Origin: a virus
Strand: one strand, 5' to 3'
Length of the DNA: 64,000 nt
IMG/VR virus record: IMGVR_UViG_3300025151_000020
Location: 1 to 64,000 of that record
Below, piece after piece: positions 60,910-64,000 of this stretch; the stretch's first letter is position 1; each line of letters opens with the position of its first letter. The notes under the pieces were generated by a model. That model did not search any database, was not told the DNA's origin, and worked only from the letters and a program-made list of their open reading frames with translations. The position numbers and the translations under genes were made by a program.

Positions 60910-60927
60910 GGTTCAATCCTATTTAAC
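60910..60927 (-). promoter_or_regulatory. late-arm promoter-like motif GTTAAATAGGATTGAACC
   Basis: In the gap 60895-60934. TTAAATAG ends 24 nt before the ATG at 60894, and is followed by GATTGAACC. The best late-arm copy, because its spacing fits a leaderless start. Confidence 0.45.
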
Positions 60928-60934
60928 TACTATT

Positions 60935-61462
60935 TTACTCATGAAGTATGACTATGCGGGCAGTTCCGCCCGAAAAAGTGCCATTAGAGGTCGCTAGGGT
61001 GAATCTTACCCTCCCACAGACCAATCCGTTCCATGCAGCGGGTTCGTCAATTGTTACGCCACCGACAGTAGCACTCGCAGGTGCGGTTACTGTGAAATGA
61101 AGACCACTCGTATTACCCCCATCTGCATTCATGTTCCCACCTTCTGATGTTTGGAAATTGTAAGGAACAGTTACTGCGGTCCTAACATCAAAGTTTGCAA
61201 GGGTGTCGCAGTAAGGATACTCAACTCCTTCGCTATCTTCAACATCCATAGTAATCTTCAATGAACCTGTTGTACCTGCATTTGCATTGCAAGTTAGCCT
61301 GGAACAATCTAATACGAGTCTTCCTATCTTGCCATTAAGATCCAAAGTTCCACTCAATGAGTTGGTGCTATCAGCAGTTAGAGTTAGCACTCTGCGGTTT
61401 GCACGAACACGGCTCGCATATCGGCCTGATCCATCGTCAATGTCTGCGAATGAATCAGTCAA
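60935..61462 (-). CDS. beta-rich head structural protein (175 aa)
   Basis: TTG start overlapping the upstream stop (TTGA). Strands throughout (RRVLTLTADSTNSLSGTLDL, GSLKITMDVEDSEGVEYPYC, GRVRFTLATSNGTFSGGTAR). Likely a decoration or minor head protein. No family recognised. Confidence 0.5.
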   Translation of the reverse strand: MTDSFADIDDGSGRYASRVRANRRVLTLTADSTNSLSGTLDLNGKIGRLVLDCSRLTCNANAGTTGSLKITMDVEDSEGVEYPYCDTLANFDVRTAVTVPYNFQTSEGGNMNADGGNTSGLHFTVTAPASATVGGVTIDEPAAWNGLVCGRVRFTLATSNGTFSGGTARIVILHE

Positions 61463-61938
61463 GCACTAGCCCCCGTGATGTACTCACGGGCTAGGTCAGT
61501 CATGGATGCTTTGGTTGATCTGTTATTCACAGGCAATCCTTTCTCTGAACACCATGCCATCATTTGTGCCCGTGTTAATTGACTATCGAATCCGGCTGCA
61601 GCTAAGAGAATATCCACATCAACTTCCTGGTCAGTTACGGCAGGAGTTGGTTCGGGTTCTTCTTCAACCACAGGTTCGGGTTCGGGTTCTGGTTCAACTA
61701 CAACAGGTTCAGGCTCAGGAGTTATTGCTTTGAGCATCTTCTCTGCTTGGACATCATCGCTTCCGATAACTTTCCAGGCAGTTCCTCCATTCTCGATCAG
61801 GGGTATGATTTTGTTACGGATTATGTCTTGTGGAACGTCATCCCTAACCATGCCTCTTGAGAACCCAAGAACCTGGTGTCTGCCTACTGTGATCTCACAG
61901 TAAGGTCTTGCCCCAATGTATTGAAGGCTAAGAGCCAC
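61459..61938 (-). CDS. head-module protein with Glu-Pro linker and SAP-like tail (159 aa)
   Basis: GTG start. The N-terminal 65 residues are a small folded domain (QYIGARPYCEITVGRHQVLG). A linker of alternating Glu, Pro and Val (about residues 73-100) follows, and then a helical pair LTRAQMMAWCSEKGLPVNNR, STKASMTDLAREYI of SAP/HeH type. Domain-linker-domain proteins of this plan occur next to capsid genes; a bridging role is plausible. Confidence 0.5.
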   Translation of the reverse strand: MALSLQYIGARPYCEITVGRHQVLGFSRGMVRDDVPQDIIRNKIIPLIENGGTAWKVIGSDDVQAEKMLKAITPEPEPVVVEPEPEPEPVVEEEPEPTPAVTDQEVDVDILLAAAGFDSQLTRAQMMAWCSEKGLPVNNRSTKASMTDLAREYITGASA

Positions 61939-61951
61939 TTAAGCCACCGCC

Positions 61952-62329
61952 TCACCGATACAAGAATGTAATCCTAACCGTGTCGCCATCCTGACCAGCA
62001 GATGCTGGTGTCAGTTTTAGCAGGGTGTTGGTGGATACATTACCTGCAACCGTGAAAGCATTCCCGCCCGCAGTTGTTATGTTGTGTGCGGATAGAATAC
62101 CGATCAATGCTGATCCTGTCACGGCATTTGATTCTAGGGCTAAGTCGTATGCGAAAGCTGCATCTCCATCTGTCACTACAACATCAACAGTTGCCATGCT
62201 GATTGTTCCTGTAACCGAATTGCTTCCCACAGGGCTTTGTAGCCATGATGTGTCCGACTCTCCAACACCACCCCATAGGCGGGAGTTGAAGACTACTGTT
62301 CCGTTTCCTGTTAGATTTGTGTTTGCCAT
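61952..62329 (-). CDS. putative capsid decoration protein (125 aa)
   Basis: Immediately downstream of the capsid gene. Beta-rich and Thr/Ser/Gly-rich (LTGNGTVVFNSRLWGGVGES, SVTGTISMATVDVVVTDGDA, NTLLKLTPASAGQDGDTVRI). Size and position fit a head decoration or stabilising protein. AAGGTGAC upstream of the ATG. Confidence 0.5.
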   Translation of the reverse strand: MANTNLTGNGTVVFNSRLWGGVGESDTSWLQSPVGSNSVTGTISMATVDVVVTDGDAAFAYDLALESNAVTGSALIGILSAHNITTAGGNAFTVAGNVSTNTLLKLTPASAGQDGDTVRITFLYR

Positions 62330-62372
62330 ATCTTTGTCACCTTACCTTTTTTCTCCATTATTCTCCGTGCAT

Positions 62373-63530
62373 CTAAGCAGCGATATCCCTCACTTTCCCG
62401 TGTGCTCGGTAGAATAGTTGCCATAGTTCGCCCATTGTGTGGAACATACCCATCTGTCCTAGCCTGTTGATACCGAATGGATCTCCGGTTTCGATACCAG
62501 ACTCGTGGTATAGGGTTGGTTTTGCGGTGCAGAAGTAAATGTAATCGGAGTCTATGAAGTACATTCTTGATAGTTCTCCTGAATCTGCCTTAACATCCTT
62601 AGATGGAATGAGAGGTACGCCATTGTATGTTGCGACAACGAATCCGGCTTCCATACCTGGAACACCCTTAACGCCATTCACACCAGGAACAACTCTCTTC
62701 ATCTCTGTAAATCTCTGTTGTGGTTGCAATAGTTGCTGAACCTTCTCAAGAGTATCGTAGCCTGTTAGGATTACCTTTGGCTGACCTCCCTTCTCCCATA
62801 CGCTTCTGAACATTCCGTCAATGACATTCAGACTGAGAGCACGAGCTGCCCCTGCCGAACCTGCATCAACATTAGCATCATACCATTGTTGTGCTGACCC
62901 AACACTTCTTGTGATGTTGTACTGATTGTGATCTGCTGCTGCTGATACGAAATCAGTTGCAGTTTCAACGAAGGAAGAAGATAGACACCTGTCAAGGGAT
63001 TCGAAATCATTCCCTGCGGTAGTATCAACATCTTCTAAGAGCATGACGTTGATGTGCTCTGCGTGGTGCTTTGCCATCTCCATCTTCATTACTGCCCTTG
63101 CATCTCCAAGACCGTCATCTTTGTCGGCTAGGAACATTGCAGTTTCGCTGAGATCAAATGTGTGAGCCACAGTCTTTGGCTTTGTGCTGACCTCTGCGAA
63201 AGTAGGCTTGGTAGTTTCTGGTAGAGTTCCGTTCTCAGGAAGACCGCCACCCTTTGTCCTGTCCGGCTTATCGGTGACGACTCTCCAACCACTCTTCTCC
63301 CAGGGTTTCTTTGGCAGAATTGAGAAGGCGTTGAACTCCTGGTTGAGTTGCGACCACACCTTTCGGCCAAATATTGCCTGATAAGTTCCGGTTGTACTGC
63401 TAACCAAAGGCGAATCGGCCTTTAGCAAGTCAGTTCCAGAGTATGCCCATGCGTTAGCACCAGCACCTGCACCGTAGTACAGTCTTTCCATGTCTTCAAT
63501 TGTTCTAATGTATCCTTTTGATCCACTCAT
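62373..63530 (-). CDS. major capsid protein, HK97-type fold
   Basis: A 385-residue protein with the outline of HK97-fold capsid proteins. N-arm; AIFGRKVWSQLNQEFNAFSI; a P-domain-like stretch TKPKTVAHTFDLSETAMFLA; a long spine helix ARAVMKMEMAKHHAEHINVM; LNVIDGMFRSVWEKGGQPKV; and an A-domain LTGYDTLEKVQQLLQPQQRF, later KVDADSGELSR-type loop and YFIDSDYIYFCTAKPTLYHE. Flanked by a scaffold-like gene and small head genes, which supports the call. AAGGAAGTG precedes the ATG. Confidence 0.8.
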   Translation of the reverse strand: MSGSKGYIRTIEDMERLYYGAGAGANAWAYSGTDLLKADSPLVSSTTGTYQAIFGRKVWSQLNQEFNAFSILPKKPWEKSGWRVVTDKPDRTKGGGLPENGTLPETTKPTFAEVSTKPKTVAHTFDLSETAMFLADKDDGLGDARAVMKMEMAKHHAEHINVMLLEDVDTTAGNDFESLDRCLSSSFVETATDFVSAAADHNQYNITRSVGSAQQWYDANVDAGSAGAARALSLNVIDGMFRSVWEKGGQPKVILTGYDTLEKVQQLLQPQQRFTEMKRVVPGVNGVKGVPGMEAGFVVATYNGVPLIPSKDVKADSGELSRMYFIDSDYIYFCTAKPTLYHESGIETGDPFGINRLGQMGMFHTMGELWQLFYRAHGKVRDIAA

Positions 63531-63567
63531 TTTTTCACTTCCTTTATCTCCATGTCACCCAAGACGA

Positions 63568-64000
63568 TTACTCGCCTGTTAGTGCCCTCCTTGCTAGTTG
63601 CTCGGTAGCCCTCCAGGACTCAAGGTCGCTGCCCATAGCTGCGAACTCTTCATTGGTTGGTACACGAATATCTGTTGTTGGAACTGCGGATGCAGATTTC
63701 TGAATCTCTGTGTTCTCAGAGCGTAGTCCTGCAATCTCTGCTTGTAGTGCAGCGATTTGGCCACCGAAATCATTAGCCTTGTTAATCTCAAGAGCCTTAG
63801 CGGTTTCTGCCTCGTAGCGGGCTTCCCACTCTGCCTTTACGAGAGCCTTCATGCCTTCCTCATCTCTAAGGGATGCGTATGCTCTGTATCCACGCTCTAG
63901 TCCTTCAGGAGTAATCGATCCAGGGGATTTGATGACATTTTTGTTGCCGGATGGCTCGTTGTATGCCATGTTGCCAACTCCTGGTTGCTTGATAACATAC
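63568..64000 (-). CDS. scaffold-like protein, possibly extending past the window edge
   Basis: From the ATG at 63969 it is 133 residues. A coiled coil (YEAETAKALEINKANDFGGQ, IAALQAEIAGLRSENTEIQK) and a charged helical end (DLESWRATEQLARRALTGE), directly before the capsid gene, are the mark of capsid scaffolds. Upstream of that ATG the frame stays open to the window edge (YVIKQPGVGN precedes the Met), so a longer protein, such as a protease-scaffold fusion, is possible. AGGAG 9 nt before the ATG favours the short form. Confidence 0.6.
   Translation of the reverse strand, partial: YVIKQPGVGNMAYNEPSGNKNVIKSPGSITPEGLERGYRAYASLRDEEGMKALVKAEWEARYEAETAKALEINKANDFGGQIAALQAEIAGLRSENTEIQKSASAVPTTDIRVPTNEEFAAMGSDLESWRATEQLARRALTGE

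Noticed and set aside
24121-64000. Many + strand open frames of 60-121 codons over the virion genes
   Set aside because: They are antisense shadows of Ser/Thr/Gly-rich repeat genes; their composition follows the opposite strand and none has a family motif.
1-64000. tRNA genes, CRISPR arrays, insertion sequences, integrase and attachment sites
   Set aside because: Gaps between genes are nearly all under 100 nt, with no cloverleaf-like sequence, direct-repeat array, transposase or recombinase motif.

Overview
The window looks like part of the genome of a tailed double-stranded DNA virus of an archaeon, most plausibly a virus of marine planktonic Euryarchaeota (Marine Group II / Poseidoniales, the 'magrovirus'-like viruses). 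The argument rests on: a full-length group II (thermosome-type) chaperonin; an archaeo-eukaryotic primase fused to a PriL-like Cys domain; an XPF/ERCC4-type nuclease; a ligase-like protein of archaeal layout; archaeal-style TATA-like elements at leaderless spacing; and an HK97-type capsid with a long-tail morphogenesis module. The host assignment is inference. No tRNA, rRNA, CRISPR array or insertion sequence was seen.

Layout. Positions 1-24120 are read entirely from the + strand and 24121-64000 entirely from the - strand. The two arms meet tail to tail with no spacer.

Left arm (replication, recombination, modification). Order: a UvrD-like helicase (1096-3333); a run of very small, often zinc-binding proteins (3333-5389); the chaperonin and a winged-helix protein (5442-7303); more small or unknown genes (7300-11580); a divergent DNA ligase-like protein (11577-13025); a recombination cassette (candidate ssDNA-binding protein, Sak4/RecA-like ATPase, Cas4/RecB-like nuclease, 13423-17342); a cytosine-5 DNA methyltransferase with a repeat-filled insertion (17339-19438); and a replication cassette (primase, ERCC4-HhH nuclease, AAA+ helicase, RNase H-like exonuclease, 19448-23907). 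Genes mostly overlap by 1-4 bases (ATGA, TAATG, TGATG), so they form translationally coupled operons. A recurrent element, GAGAGTGTTCATAAT, starts most of these operons. In three cases it lies exactly 25 nt before an ATG, as expected for a TATA box driving leaderless mRNAs.

Right arm (virion), read from the right edge inward: scaffold-like protein, major capsid protein, small head proteins, a head-tail connector candidate, a 3212-residue fibre whose N-terminus resembles a tail terminator, a methyltransferase, a major tail protein candidate, a SAP-domain protein, a tail assembly chaperone pair joined by a clear -1 ribosomal frameshift signal, a tape measure protein, and three tail-tip proteins including two giants (2187 and 2593 residues). 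Terminase, portal and protease were not seen and probably lie beyond the right edge. No tail sheath is visible, so a non-contractile siphovirus-like tail is likely. The arm appears to have its own promoter-like motif (TAAATAG-ATTGA). Three giant proteins take up about 24 kb of the window.
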